A DNA stretch of 64,000 nucleotides from CAYPAV01 sp964408805 (GTDB lineage Bacteria > Pseudomonadota > Alphaproteobacteria > UBA8366): the NCBI GenBank assembly GCA_964408805.1, contig CAYPAV010000001.1:496001-560000 (forward strand), read 5' to 3'. The first letter of the stretch is position 1. Each line of letters opens with the position of its first letter. Positions 52,853 to 61,593 of this stretch are shown in pieces. The notes beneath the pieces were generated by a model. It searched no databases. It was not told the origin of the DNA and saw nothing but the letters and a program-made list of their open reading frames with translations. Position numbers and translations under genes: made by a program.

Positions 52853-53953
52853 TTAGACATTGAACCGGAACAGAATCACGTCGCCGTCCTGGATGACGTA
52901 GTCGCGGCCCTCGAGGCGCATCTTGCCGGTGTCCTTCGCCCCCTGTTCGCCGCCGGCGGTGACGAAGTCGGCATAGGTGGTGGTTTCGGCGGCGATGAAG
53001 CCGCGTTCGAAATCGGTGTGGATCCGGCCGGCCGCCGGGGCCGCTGCCATGCCCGTGGGGATCGTCCAGGCGCGGCTCTCGTTTGGGCCCGTGGTGAAGA
53101 AGGTAATCAAGTGGAGCAGCCGGTAGCCGGCATGGATCACGCGGTCGAGACCGGCTTCCGCCAATCCGAGGCTCGCCAGATATTCGCTCTTCTCGGCCGC
53201 GTCGTCGAGTTGTGCCAATTCGGCCTCGATCGCGGCGGAGACGATCACCGTCTCCGCGCCCTCGGCCGCCGCCATCGTCTCGACCGCCGCCGAGTGATGG
53301 TTGCCGCCGCCGGCGCATTCTTCGTTGACATTGCATGCGTAGAGGACCGGCTTTGCGGTCAGTAGGTGGAGCTGCTGAAAGATCGGGAGCTGGTCGCGCG
53401 TTAGGCTCACCGAGCGCGCCGGCGCGCCCTCGCGAAGCGCTGTCAGGACCGGTTCCATCACCGAGAATTCCAGCTCCGCGTCCCGTTCGCCTTGGCGGGC
53501 CCGCTTCTCGATCGGCTCGATCCTTCGCTCCATGCTCTCCAGGTCGGCGAGCAGCAGTTCCGTCGTTACCGTCTCGGCGTCGCGAACCGGGTCGATCGTC
53601 GCCTCGACATGGGTGACGTTATCGTCCTCGAAGCAGCGCAGCACCATGACGATGGCGTCGACCTCGCGGATATTGGCGAGGAACTGGTTGCCGAGCCCCT
53701 CGCCCCTAGAGGCGCCGCGTACCAGGCCGGCGATGTCGACGAATTCAAGGTAAGTGGGGACCCGCGTTGCCGAGCCGGCGATCTCGTGGATCTCGTCGAG
53801 CCGGGCATCGGGCACCGGCACCCGGCCGATATTGGGCTCGATGGTGCAGAAGGGATAGTTCGCCGCCTCCGCCGAGGCGGTATCCGTTAATGCATTGAAA
53901 AGGGTCGACTTGCCGACATTGGGCAGCCCGACGATACCGCAATTAAACCCCAT
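52853..53953 (-). CDS. ychF: Redox-regulated ATPase YchF
   Basis: A 366-residue Obg-type P-loop protein. G1 is GLPNVGKST, the switch region VPTYLEFVDIAGLVRGASRGEGLGNQFL is typical for YchF, and the G4-like NVNEE motif (in place of NKxD) explains its ATP preference. The TGS domain lies at the C-terminus (TYADFVTAGGEQGAKDTGKMRLEGRDYVIQDGD). It acts with the ribosome and in stress response. ATG 53953 fits the family; it overlaps the end of pth by 11 bases, the usual pth-ychF pairing. Confidence 0.95.
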   Translation of the reverse strand: MGFNCGIVGLPNVGKSTLFNALTDTASAEAANYPFCTIEPNIGRVPVPDARLDEIHEIAGSATRVPTYLEFVDIAGLVRGASRGEGLGNQFLANIREVDAIVMVLRCFEDDNVTHVEATIDPVRDAETVTTELLLADLESMERRIEPIEKRARQGERDAELEFSVMEPVLTALREGAPARSVSLTRDQLPIFQQLHLLTAKPVLYACNVNEECAGGGNHHSAAVETMAAAEGAETVIVSAAIEAELAQLDDAAEKSEYLASLGLAEAGLDRVIHAGYRLLHLITFFTTGPNESRAWTIPTGMAAAPAAGRIHTDFERGFIAAETTTYADFVTAGGEQGAKDTGKMRLEGRDYVIQDGDVILFRFNV

Positions 53954-54572
53954 CGTCGCCCTCAGGCGTTTTGGATTCCGGCGGGGGTTCCTTCGGTTTC
54001 GGCGGCGCAATCGCCTGCGAGACCTTACTCATGAAGGCGTTGTGCTGGTCGGGGTCAATTAGCATCGGCGCCGATTCCGCGATCGCCTCGATCAGTTTCT
54101 CCAGCATCGGCGTATCCGCCTTTGCGAAATCCGAGAGCACGTGGCCATGTACTTGGTCCTTGTCGCCCGGATGGCCGATACCGAGGCGAACCCGCGAAAA
54201 TTCGGCGCCGATATGGGCGTCGATGTCGCGTAAGCCGTTGTGCCCGGCATGACCGCCGCCGGTCTTCACACGGATCTTGCCGAAGGCGAGATCAAGCTCG
54301 TCGTGCAGGATGACGACATCTCGGGGGTCGAGTTTGTGAAACCGCACGGCTTCGCCGACGGCCCGGCCCGATTCGTTCATGAAGGTGGTCGGTTTCATCG
54401 CCAAAACCTTCTCGCCCGCCAGCATTCCCTCGGCGGAGAGCGCCTGGAAACGCGCCCGCCAGGCGGCAAAGGAATGGCGGCGGACAATCTCGTCCACCGC
54501 CATGAAACCGATATTATGCCGGTTGTTCTCGTATTTGGGGCCCGGGTTACCCAAGCCGACGAGAAGCAGCAT
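53943..54572 (-). CDS. pth: Peptidyl-tRNA hydrolase Pth
   Basis: A 209-residue Pth that recycles tRNAs from stalled peptidyl-tRNA. The N-terminus LLLVGLGNPGPKYENNRHNIGF contains the catalytic H19 and N9; KPTTFMNESGRAVGEA and the HDELDLAFGKIRVKTGGGHAGHNGLRDI block are also present. The C-terminus ends with a Pro/Lys/Glu-rich tail. It sits between rplY and ychF in one minus-strand set, 27 bases after the rplY stop. Confidence 0.96.
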   Translation of the reverse strand: MLLLVGLGNPGPKYENNRHNIGFMAVDEIVRRHSFAAWRARFQALSAEGMLAGEKVLAMKPTTFMNESGRAVGEAVRFHKLDPRDVVILHDELDLAFGKIRVKTGGGHAGHNGLRDIDAHIGAEFSRVRLGIGHPGDKDQVHGHVLSDFAKADTPMLEKLIEAIAESAPMLIDPDQHNAFMSKVSQAIAPPKPKEPPPESKTPEGDDGV

Positions 54573-54599
54573 CGCTCGACCCGCCTACAGTTTGGCCGC

Positions 54600-55319
54600 C
54601 TACTCCTCGTTGGTCTCTTCTTCGCCCTCTTCGCCCTCGCCTTCACCTTCACCTTCGCCTTCGCCTTCCTCGTAGCCCTCTTCACCCTCTTCGAGGCCTT
54701 CGAGATCTTCCTCTTCCTCGGCTGCGGCTTCGGCCGCGGCTTCATCGGCGACGACGGTCGGCGCGACCACGGTCGCGATGGTGAAGTCGCGGTCGGTGAT
54801 CGTGGGCTGGACTCCGTCCGGCAGAGTGACGCTGGAGATGTGTACGCCTTCGCCGATCTCCAAGCCGGTCAGATCGACCGTAATCAATTGTGGAATGTTG
54901 TCGACCTGGCAACGAAGTTCGATCGCGCGCCGGACAACGTTGAGCACGCCGCCGCGTTTCAGGCCCGGGCTCTCTTCCTCGTTGATGAAATCGCAGGGCA
55001 CCTCGACGGCGACCGTGGTCTCCGCCGTGACACGCAGGAAATCGACATGCTCCGGATGATCGCTGACCGGGTGGAACTGGACATCGCGGGGCAGGACCCG
55101 CTCGGTGTCGCCACCGATCTCGAAATTATAGATCGTCGAGAAAAGGGCGCCCGACTCGAGCTCGCGGTTAAGCTCGCGCGGGTCGACGGAAATCATTCTG
55201 GGATCTTGCTTGCCGCCGTATATCACGGCGGGCACGCGTCCGGCACGGCGCTCGGCTCGGGCTGCCCCCTTACCTGCCCGCTCGCGCGCCACGACCGCCA
55301 TTGTGTTGGCTTCGGCCAT
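54600..55319 (-). CDS. rplY: Ribosomal protein bL25 (CTC-type) with acidic tail
   Basis: A 239-residue L25/TL5/CTC protein binding 5S rRNA. The N-terminal RERAGKGAARAERRAGRVPAVIYGGK and the HPEHVDFLRV region are characteristic, and the C-terminal domain has FINEEESPGLKRGGVLNVVRR. The last 50 residues are an extreme acidic, low-complexity tail of Glu and Gly (Glu-Gly repeats), longer than in many homologues. ATG 55319 is preceded by AAGGAG. It is co-directional with pth and ychF. Confidence 0.95.
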   Translation of the reverse strand: MAEANTMAVVARERAGKGAARAERRAGRVPAVIYGGKQDPRMISVDPRELNRELESGALFSTIYNFEIGGDTERVLPRDVQFHPVSDHPEHVDFLRVTAETTVAVEVPCDFINEEESPGLKRGGVLNVVRRAIELRCQVDNIPQLITVDLTGLEIGEGVHISSVTLPDGVQPTITDRDFTIATVVAPTVVADEAAAEAAAEEEEDLEGLEEGEEGYEEGEGEGEGEGEGEEGEEETNEE

Positions 55320-55416
55320 AACTCGTCTCCTTGATCAATGCGTTTCGGCGCGACCTCCAGGGGTGCCGCCGCCGGGATTTCGAATTCGCCGCGGTGGAAT
55401 AGTGCCTTCAGGCCGA

Positions 55417-56352
55417 TTAGTCAAACAGACTCGATACCGATTGCGAGCTGCTGATCCGCTGAACCGCCTCCGCCAGCAACGGCGCGATGGTGATCTGGCG
55501 GATGTTTTGCGCCACGCGGACCGCTTCCGTCGCGAGAATGCTGTCCGTGGTGACGAGCATTTCCAAGGGCGACGCCGTCACCCGCGCCACCGCGCCGCCC
55601 GACAGGACGCCGTGCGTGACGTAGGCCGCGACCGATTGTGCGCCGGCCTCCATCAAGGCCACGGCCGCGTTGCAAAGCGTTCCCGCCGAATCGACGATAT
55701 CGTCGACCAGGATGCAGCGCCGGCCCTTGACGTCGCCGATAATGTTCATGACCTCCGAGACACCGGCCCGTTCGCGCCGCTTGTCGATGATCGCCAGGTC
55801 GGCGTCGATCCGCTTGGCGATCGCGCGCGCCCGAATCACGCCACCGACATCGGGCGAGACGATCATCGTCTCGTTGCCGTCGTCGTAGGTTTCCGCGATA
55901 TCCCGGGAGAACACGGGCGCGGCGAAAAGGTTGTCGGTCGGGATATCGAAGAAGCCCTGGATCTGTCCCGCATGGAGATCCATTGTCAGCACCCGGTCCG
56001 CGCCCGCGGTGGTGATCAGATTGGCGACCAGCTTTGCTGAAATGGGCGTCCGCGACCCGGTCTTGCGGTCCTGGCGCGCATATCCGTAATAGGGAATTAC
56101 CGCGGTGATCCGCCGCGCCGAGGAGCGCCTCAACGCGTCGACCGCGACCAGCAGTTCCATCAGATTGTCGTTCGCCGGATAGCTCGTGGATTGGATGACG
56201 AAGACATCCTCGCCGCGCACGTTCTCGAGGATTTCGACGAACACCTCCATATCCGAGAACCGGCGCACGGAAGCTTGCGTCAACGGAACGTTCAGATAGG
56301 CGGAAATCGCCTCGGCCAACGGTCGGTTGCTGTTGCAGGGCAGAATTTTCAT
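55417..56352 (-). CDS. prs: Ribose-phosphate pyrophosphokinase Prs
   Basis: A 311-residue PRPP synthetase, making phosphoribosyl pyrophosphate from ribose 5-phosphate and ATP for purines, pyrimidines, His, Trp and NAD. Motifs: RFSDMEVFVEILENVRGEDVF, DLHAGQIQGFFDIPTDNL, the flexible-loop region KRRERAG, and the PRPP-binding VDDIVDSAGTL. Start and length are normal. It lies 97 bases upstream of rplY on the same strand. Confidence 0.97.
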   Translation of the reverse strand: MKILPCNSNRPLAEAISAYLNVPLTQASVRRFSDMEVFVEILENVRGEDVFVIQSTSYPANDNLMELLVAVDALRRSSARRITAVIPYYGYARQDRKTGSRTPISAKLVANLITTAGADRVLTMDLHAGQIQGFFDIPTDNLFAAPVFSRDIAETYDDGNETMIVSPDVGGVIRARAIAKRIDADLAIIDKRRERAGVSEVMNIIGDVKGRRCILVDDIVDSAGTLCNAAVALMEAGAQSVAAYVTHGVLSGGAVARVTASPLEMLVTTDSILATEAVRVAQNIRQITIAPLLAEAVQRISSSQSVSSLFD

Positions 56353-56455
56353 GGAAGGCCTTTCCCACGCGGTCCCCTCGGCCGCGGGTCTCTAATAACA
56401 AGGGCATATGAGTCTGTAAACGGCCGAGGTGCCCGAAATTCGATTTCACCGCGAA

Positions 56456-57382
56456 TTATTTCGGCGGCGGCAATCCAAGTGGGCCATAACCCCCTTCCTC
56501 TATCCTTCGGAAGGCCTCCACGACGTCGTTCCGGATCGCCAGCGTCGCATCGAAGGCGAGCTTTCCCCAGCCGCGCGACAAACGTCCCCTTGGCACAAGG
56601 TTCGTCTGGCGAAGGACCGCGACTTCTCGATCCCGGCCGTCCCGGATCGTCCAAACGATCCGGACCTTGTCCCGGCGGTTCGAGTGGGCGCTCACCTCGA
56701 CCCGACAGTAAAGCCGTGCTTCCACGATTCCGGGCAATTTACCGGCGCCGACCGATACCAACGCGCCCGCTTGATGCAATACCGTCGTCACCGCGTCGCG
56801 AAGGCTCTCGTTGCCGTCGCCGGGCGCGCCGGTGATCTCGATAATCGTCAGCGCGGCCTTGTCCGGCAGTTTCATCGGCGCGCGTTCGGGGACGAGCGAT
56901 CGGGCCAATTGGGGGGTGGCTTCGGCGACGATATCGCGCAGCACGGAATTCAGCGCCTCTTCGGCGCCCGGTTCCGGCATCCGCCGGCGCACCGTGGTTT
57001 GACCGATCAACCGTCCGCTCGGGTCGCCGAGGCGCCAGTTGACGATGAAATCGACGACGGCCCCATCCTCGGATTCCACCAACTCGAACCAGCCCTCGAG
57101 CAGGTGGCCTTGCGGCAAAAGACGGTTCGCGGTGGCCGGAATGTCACGGGCGCTCAACGCTGCCGCCATCAGATCGGCGAGCGGCGCCGCGATGTCGGGC
57201 GGCGCATCGTAGACCGGCGCCACGACCACGCCCGGCGTGTCGGGCAGTTTCAAGAGCGGATTATCGCGATTCTTGGCCCCCGGCTGGAAGGGGCGGGGCA
57301 ACGCGCCGCAGGCCGCGAGACCGAGTATCACGACCAGGAGAATTGCCCTAGATGATAACGAGGACACAGCCGACCAAACCAC
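56456..57382 (-). CDS. Predicted lipoprotein of unknown function
   Basis: A protein of up to 308 residues with a lipoprotein signal (RAILLVVILGLAAC, lipobox LAAC at about residue 25). The mature part contains VVAPVYDAPPDIAAPLADLMAAALSARDIPA and late VRIVWTIRDGRDREVAVLRQTN, giving mixed alpha/beta structure. This general type is common in alphaproteobacteria next to prs and pgeF, but I cannot name a family with confidence. The start is uncertain: the frame begins with GTG 57382, and another GTG at 57367 is possible; no ATG is available. It is an outer-membrane or periplasm-facing lipoprotein by signal. Confidence 0.75.
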   Translation of the reverse strand: MVWSAVSSLSSRAILLVVILGLAACGALPRPFQPGAKNRDNPLLKLPDTPGVVVAPVYDAPPDIAAPLADLMAAALSARDIPATANRLLPQGHLLEGWFELVESEDGAVVDFIVNWRLGDPSGRLIGQTTVRRRMPEPGAEEALNSVLRDIVAEATPQLARSLVPERAPMKLPDKAALTIIEITGAPGDGNESLRDAVTTVLHQAGALVSVGAGKLPGIVEARLYCRVEVSAHSNRRDKVRIVWTIRDGRDREVAVLRQTNLVPRGRLSRGWGKLAFDATLAIRNDVVEAFRRIEEGGYGPLGLPPPK

Positions 57383-57422
57383 CGAGAAGCAAAAGGATCA
57401 GGAGTTGTACCAGATACGGCAT
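57348..57422 (-). CDS. Candidate 24-residue membrane peptide
   Basis: ATG at 57422 opens a frame of 24 residues (MPYLVQLLILLLLGGLVGCV plus LVII) that is one transmembrane helix and then stops at TAG. It lies 7 bases after the pgeF stop and overlaps the start of the lipoprotein gene in another frame. It could be a real small membrane protein, a translational leader coupling pgeF to the lipoprotein, or chance. There is no strong ribosome site in view. Low confidence. Confidence 0.3.
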   Translation of the reverse strand: MPYLVQLLILLLLGGLVGCVLVII

Positions 57423-57429
57423 CGTCGGC

Positions 57430-58209
57430 TCACGGATCGAGCGTGATGGCCGAGAGTCCCCGGCCGTAATCGGATTCACCCGCGAGCGTCGCGCGGCGAT
57501 AGCTGAAGAAAAGATCTTCCTCGGCGCAGGTATCGCGGTCGAGCAGGTCGACGGCGGCGAGGCCGAGCGATTGCAACGCGTCGCGGACAAATCCCGGAAG
57601 ATCGAACATATGCCGGCCGGTCCGGACCGAAGGGACAAAAAACCGGTCGCTTTCCGTGTTCAGAGGGCGAAAGGCATCGGGAAATTCGGGACCGACCTCG
57701 TAGGAGGCTTGCGCGATCGCGGGGCCGACTGCTGCGTTGAGCGTGGCCCGCCTTGCCCCCAGCGATTCGAGTGCTGCGACGGTCGCCGCCAGCACGCCGC
57801 CCGCCGCCCCGCGCCAACCCGCATGAGCGGCCCCAATGACGGGCACTTCGGCATCGGCGAAGAGAACCGGCACGCAATCCGCCGTCATCACCCCGAGGAC
57901 GATGCCCGGCCGGGTGGTGACCATGGCATCGGCCTTCGGTGATTTTCCGACCGGCCACGGCCTGTCCACCTCGACGACGCGGTCGCCGTGGACCTGATGG
58001 AGGGTCGCGAGGGTCTCCGCCGGCCGTTCCAACGCCGCCATCGCGCGGCGGCGGTTTTCGGTGACCTTCGCCCGCGCGTCGTTCGAGCCATACCCGATAT
58101 TGAGCGACTCGTAGACGCCGTCGCTCGTCCCGCCGGCGCGGGTAAAAAAGGCATGCCGGAGCCGGGAGTGTCCGGCCAGGTTCTCGGCGGTCAGGAACGG
58201 GACGGTCAT
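57430..58209 (-). CDS. pgeF: Peptidoglycan editing factor PgeF (YfiH/laccase-like)
   Basis: A 259-residue protein of the multicopper polyphenol oxidase-like YfiH family. The metal-binding set is visible in LHQVHGDRVVEV (His), TADCVPVLF (Cys), and HAGWRGAAGGV (His). PgeF is known to hydrolyse non-canonical L-Ser-containing UDP-MurNAc in muropeptide synthesis; some relatives act as purine nucleoside phosphorylases. It is 60 bases downstream of the MidA-type gene on the same strand. Length is normal. Confidence 0.93.
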   Translation of the reverse strand: MTVPFLTAENLAGHSRLRHAFFTRAGGTSDGVYESLNIGYGSNDARAKVTENRRRAMAALERPAETLATLHQVHGDRVVEVDRPWPVGKSPKADAMVTTRPGIVLGVMTADCVPVLFADAEVPVIGAAHAGWRGAAGGVLAATVAALESLGARRATLNAAVGPAIAQASYEVGPEFPDAFRPLNTESDRFFVPSVRTGRHMFDLPGFVRDALQSLGLAAVDLLDRDTCAEEDLFFSYRRATLAGESDYGRGLSAITLDP

Positions 58210-58269
58210 GGCGCGACGGAAAAATCCGTTGTCACGGGATCTTCAAATTGCCGCTTCCGCCGCACGGGA

Positions 58270-59349
58270 TCAAGGCTCGAAACCGGGTGGCGCGGGGGCG
58301 TCGCTTCCGCCGAGCGCCAGCACCTTGAAGAGGTCGCCCATCTGGTCCGGGGCCGTCAGGCGGTCGCGCGCGCGCTCGATCGCCTCGGTCTCGGCTTGGC
58401 TCCTTCCCCGCGCCAGGGTGGCCGCGCGGTAGTCGATGCCGAGTCGGCGCAAGAAATCACCCTGGCCGATGGGACCGTGAACCGCGGCGGCGTTGGCGGC
58501 GGCCCGGCCCAAGGCGGCGAAATCGACATGGGCCGTCAAATCCGCCTCGCCCGGCCGCGCCAGGACGTCCTCCGGCTCGTGGCGCCGGACGGCCTGGAAG
58601 GTGTCGCCCGGCGCCGAGTCCCCGTGGCCGTAGTCGATGATCAGGGCGCCGCCGCCGTCGCTGCCGATTCGTGCGGCGATGGCGGCCGCGATCGAGCATC
58701 CCGCCGGGGACAGCTCGGCGACGGCGCCAATCGAGGCGTTTTCGCGAAGGGTCTCGGGCAGTAGCGCCGCCAAGGCCGGGAGGCCCGGCCCTTCGGTGAA
58801 GACGAGTTGTTCATCCGCCGTTCCGATCAATCGTTCGCGCCAGCCCGCCGGCGTTCTCAGCAATTGATGGATTGGCAGTGCATCGAAAAATTCGTTCGCT
58901 AGCAGCAGCATTGGCCCGGCCGGCACGTTGCTGAAATCCGCATGCCATTCAATCTCGAGTCCGGCCAGCGTGGCCTCTTGGCGGGCTCGTAGCGCGGGGC
59001 TGGTTTCGACAAGATGGATCATTGCCGCGTTGCGAAAGTCGGGAGCCCGCGCCAAGGCGCGCCAGGCATCCGCCATCAGCGTTCCGCGGCCGGGTCCAAG
59101 CTCGACCAGGTGGACCGGAGTCGGCGCGCCGATCCGGCGCCAGGTTTCGGCGCACCACAGACCCAAGAGCTCGCCGAACATCTGGCTGATCTCGGGTGCG
59201 GTGATGAAATCGCCGGCCCGCCCGAAGGGGTCGCCTCGCATGTAGTAGCCATGTTCGGGGTGGGCGAGGGCTTCCGACATGAAGGCGGCGACCGTGATCG
59301 GCCCCTCGAGCGCGATCCGCCGGGCGACGATTTCGGCGAGCGGCGTCAA
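58270..59349 (-). CDS. MidA/NDUFAF7-type SAM-dependent methyltransferase
   Basis: A 359-residue protein of the MidA family (human NDUFAF7 arginine-methylates a complex I subunit). It begins with TPLAEIVARRIALEGPITVAAFM, then HPEHGYYMRGDPFGRAGDFITAPEISQMFGE, the SAM-binding VELGPGRGTLM, and ANEFFDALPIHQL. A TTG at 59349 gives the correct N-terminus and overlaps the lgt stop by 4 bases (TTGA); no ATG fits. The frame continues upstream only within lgt. Target in this organism is inferred, not shown. Confidence 0.88.
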   Translation of the reverse strand: MTPLAEIVARRIALEGPITVAAFMSEALAHPEHGYYMRGDPFGRAGDFITAPEISQMFGELLGLWCAETWRRIGAPTPVHLVELGPGRGTLMADAWRALARAPDFRNAAMIHLVETSPALRARQEATLAGLEIEWHADFSNVPAGPMLLLANEFFDALPIHQLLRTPAGWRERLIGTADEQLVFTEGPGLPALAALLPETLRENASIGAVAELSPAGCSIAAAIAARIGSDGGGALIIDYGHGDSAPGDTFQAVRRHEPEDVLARPGEADLTAHVDFAALGRAAANAAAVHGPIGQGDFLRRLGIDYRAATLARGRSQAETEAIERARDRLTAPDQMGDLFKVLALGGSDAPAPPGFEP

Positions 59350-60137
59350 GCCGCCGGTGTCCGCCGCCGCGCGCGGCGAATGAGATAGAGCCCGGCGAAT
59401 ACCATCGGCAGCGAAAGCCACTGGCCCCAGGTCGTGCCGCCGACGAGATAGCCGATGAAGGCGTCGGGTTCGCGCGCCGTCTCGACAACGATTCGCGCCA
59501 GCCCGTATCCCGCGAGAAAGGTCCCGAAGACCATCCCCGGCCGGCGCAGCGCTTCGAAGCGATAGATCAGCAGGGCTGCGACGAGGGTGAGCAGAAGACC
59601 CTCGAGCACGGCTTCGTAGAGCTGGCTCGGATGACGCGGCAGCGGCCCGCCCCGCGGGAAGATCACGCCCCAGGCCACATCCGTCGTTCGCCCCCAAAGC
59701 TCGCCGTTGATGAAATTCGCGATGCGGCCGAAGAACAGCCCGATCGGCCCCGACGCCGCGATCAGGTCCGTCATGCTCCAGAATTCGATGCCGTGGCGGC
59801 GCGCGAAGGCATAGGTCGCGAGCAGCAGGCCGAGAAAACCGCCATGGAACGACATGCCGCCCTTCCACATCTGCGGAATTTCGATCGGGTGGGCCAGGAA
59901 ATATCCCGGCTGATAGAAGACCACATAGCCGAGGCGTCCGCCGATCACCACGCCAATCGTCGCCCAGACGAGAAAATCATCGAGCTGTTCCCGCGTCATC
60001 GCTTGGGGCGGCCGGTTCGTCAGCATGAGACAATACCGCCAGCCGAGCAACAACCCGGCGATATAGGCCAGCGCATACCAGCGAACCGCGAAGGGGCCGA
60101 TCTGAATCAGGATGGGGTCGATATCGGGGAAGGGCAT
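59346..60137 (-). CDS. lgt: Prolipoprotein diacylglyceryl transferase Lgt
   Basis: A 263-residue inner-membrane enzyme with about seven hydrophobic segments. It transfers diacylglycerol from phosphatidylglycerol to the lipobox Cys of prolipoproteins, so it serves the several lipoproteins in this window. The diagnostic motif is FFGRIANFINGELWGR (Lgt signature), with SFHGGFLG and RHPSQLYEAVLEG. The start at 60137 gives the family's MPFPDIDPI-type N-terminus; it lies 5 bases after the hldD stop, and its own stop overlaps the methyltransferase start. Confidence 0.96.
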   Translation of the reverse strand: MPFPDIDPILIQIGPFAVRWYALAYIAGLLLGWRYCLMLTNRPPQAMTREQLDDFLVWATIGVVIGGRLGYVVFYQPGYFLAHPIEIPQMWKGGMSFHGGFLGLLLATYAFARRHGIEFWSMTDLIAASGPIGLFFGRIANFINGELWGRTTDVAWGVIFPRGGPLPRHPSQLYEAVLEGLLLTLVAALLIYRFEALRRPGMVFGTFLAGYGLARIVVETAREPDAFIGYLVGGTTWGQWLSLPMVFAGLYLIRRARRRTPAA

Positions 60138-60142
60138 GCGAG

Positions 60143-61126
60143 TTACCGGTGTGGATCGTTCTTGGCAAGAAAGTCGCGGATATAGCTGCCGGCCCCCGCC
60201 TCGAGGGTCGTGAAGGGCCGGTCATAGCCGGCCGCCCGGAGCCGCCCCATCGGTGCTTCGGTGAAGTACTGGTAATGGGCCCGGATCGCGGCCGGCGTGT
60301 CGATATAGTCGATCGCGACGGGCCGCTTCATCGCCTTGAAGCAGGCGGCGGCCAGCTCGCCGAAGCTGCGCGCGGTTCCGGTGCCGCAGTTGAACAGCCC
60401 CTCGACGCCCGGATTGTCGTGCAGCCACAGCATCACGTCGACGCAATCGCCGACCCAGATGAAATCCCGCGACTGGCCGCCATCCGCATAGTCGGCGTTG
60501 TGCGAGCGAAACAGCCGCACTCGATCGCGTTCGACGATTTGTTCGTATAGCTGAACCGCGACCGATCGCTGGCTTCCCTTGTGATGCTCGTTCGGGCCGT
60601 AAACGTTGAAGAATTTGAGGCCGGCCCACTGCCGCGGCTTGAAGCCCGCCGTCGCCATCTGAACCGCGGCCAGATCGAAAATCTGTTTCGACCAGCCATA
60701 GAGGTTGAGCGGACGCAATCTGGCCAAGGCTTCCGGCGCCGGGTCGTCGTCGAACCCGGCCGTGCCGTCGCCATAGGTCGCGGCCGAGGAGGCGTAGATC
60801 AGCCGCCGTCCTTCAGCGGCGCACCAGCGCCAGAGGTCGGTCGAAAGGGCTACATTGTTGTCGAGCAGCGCCGACATATCGGACTCCGTGGTCGTCGATA
60901 TGGCGCCCATGTGAAAAATCGTCTCGGTCGCGGCTCCGGGCCCCCGCAGCCACGCCACCAATTCTTCCGGCGCCACCATGCCGGCCACATCGTGCTTTGC
61001 CAAATTGCGGGCTTTTTCCGGCGGCTCCAGGCGGTCGCAGACGAAGACCGGACCCGCGTCCCGCTCGAGAAGGGATGCGACCAGATTCGAGCCGATAAAC
61101 CCCGCGCCGCCGGTGACCAAAATCAT
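60143..61126 (-). CDS. hldD: ADP-L-glycero-D-manno-heptose-6-epimerase HldD
   Basis: A 327-residue short-chain dehydrogenase-type epimerase. It has ILVTGGAGFIGSN for NADP, HMGAISTTTESDMSALLDNN, the active Tyr-Lys pair in NLYGWSKQIFD, and KFFNVYGPNEHHKG, all HldD features. It makes the L,D-heptose precursor of the lipopolysaccharide inner core. ATG 61126 is chosen because 19 further upstream codons add no family sequence. Divergent from the UbiK gene with about 134 bases between starts. Confidence 0.94.
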   Translation of the reverse strand: MILVTGGAGFIGSNLVASLLERDAGPVFVCDRLEPPEKARNLAKHDVAGMVAPEELVAWLRGPGAATETIFHMGAISTTTESDMSALLDNNVALSTDLWRWCAAEGRRLIYASSAATYGDGTAGFDDDPAPEALARLRPLNLYGWSKQIFDLAAVQMATAGFKPRQWAGLKFFNVYGPNEHHKGSQRSVAVQLYEQIVERDRVRLFRSHNADYADGGQSRDFIWVGDCVDVMLWLHDNPGVEGLFNCGTGTARSFGELAAACFKAMKRPVAIDYIDTPAAIRAHYQYFTEAPMGRLRAAGYDRPFTTLEAGAGSYIRDFLAKNDPHR

Positions 61127-61260
61127 GCAGAACCTTCGTGTCGTTCGGCGCTTCTTATAGGCGAGGCGAGGTGGCGGCGACAAGCGTGGTGCTCTTGGTT
61201 GCGCCGTGCGATGGGGGCGCCTATATCTGACAAACGGGGTGTTCCCGGCGGAGCAAGGCG

Positions 61261-61593
61261 ATGCAGACCGACAACCGGTTCCTGGACGATCTGGCCCGGG
61301 TGGCGAACGGGGCCATGGGCGCGGCCGCCGGCGTGCGCGCGGAATTCGAGGAAATTTTGAAGCAGAAGCTCGAGCGGTTCCTGGCCGAGGCCGATATGGT
61401 GCCGCGCGACGAATTCGAGGCCATCAAGGCGGTCGCGGTGAAGGCGCGCGCGGAACAGGAAGTGCTCGTGGCGCGTGTCGACCAATTGGAGGCGGAGATC
61501 GCCCGCCTCGCCCAGCCCGCGGCCAAGCGGTCGGCGAAGCCAGCGTCCAAACGCCGCGCCAAGCCGAAACCGGCCGGCGATTCGAGCTCCTAA
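61261..61593 (+). CDS. ubiK: UbiK-like ubiquinone biosynthesis accessory factor (BMFP family)
   Basis: A 110-residue protein. The N-terminal amphipathic part (NRFLDDLARVANGAMGAAAGVR) and a coiled coil through about residue 85 (LKQKLERFLAEADMVPRDEFEAIKAV and ARAEQEVLVARVDQLEAEIARL) match the YqiC/UbiK family, which supports ubiquinone synthesis on membranes. The tail is rich in Lys, Ala and Pro and looks nonstandard. ATG 61261 follows GGAGCAAGG. A 257-base stretch without a recognised gene follows. Confidence 0.85.
   Translation: MQTDNRFLDDLARVANGAMGAAAGVRAEFEEILKQKLERFLAEADMVPRDEFEAIKAVAVKARAEQEVLVARVDQLEAEIARLAQPAAKRSAKPASKRRAKPKPAGDSSS

Noticed and set aside
54600..54720. Short CTT/CGC-type repeats, considered as a tandem-repeat element
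   Set aside because: They code for the Glu/Gly tail of bL25 and do not continue outside the gene.
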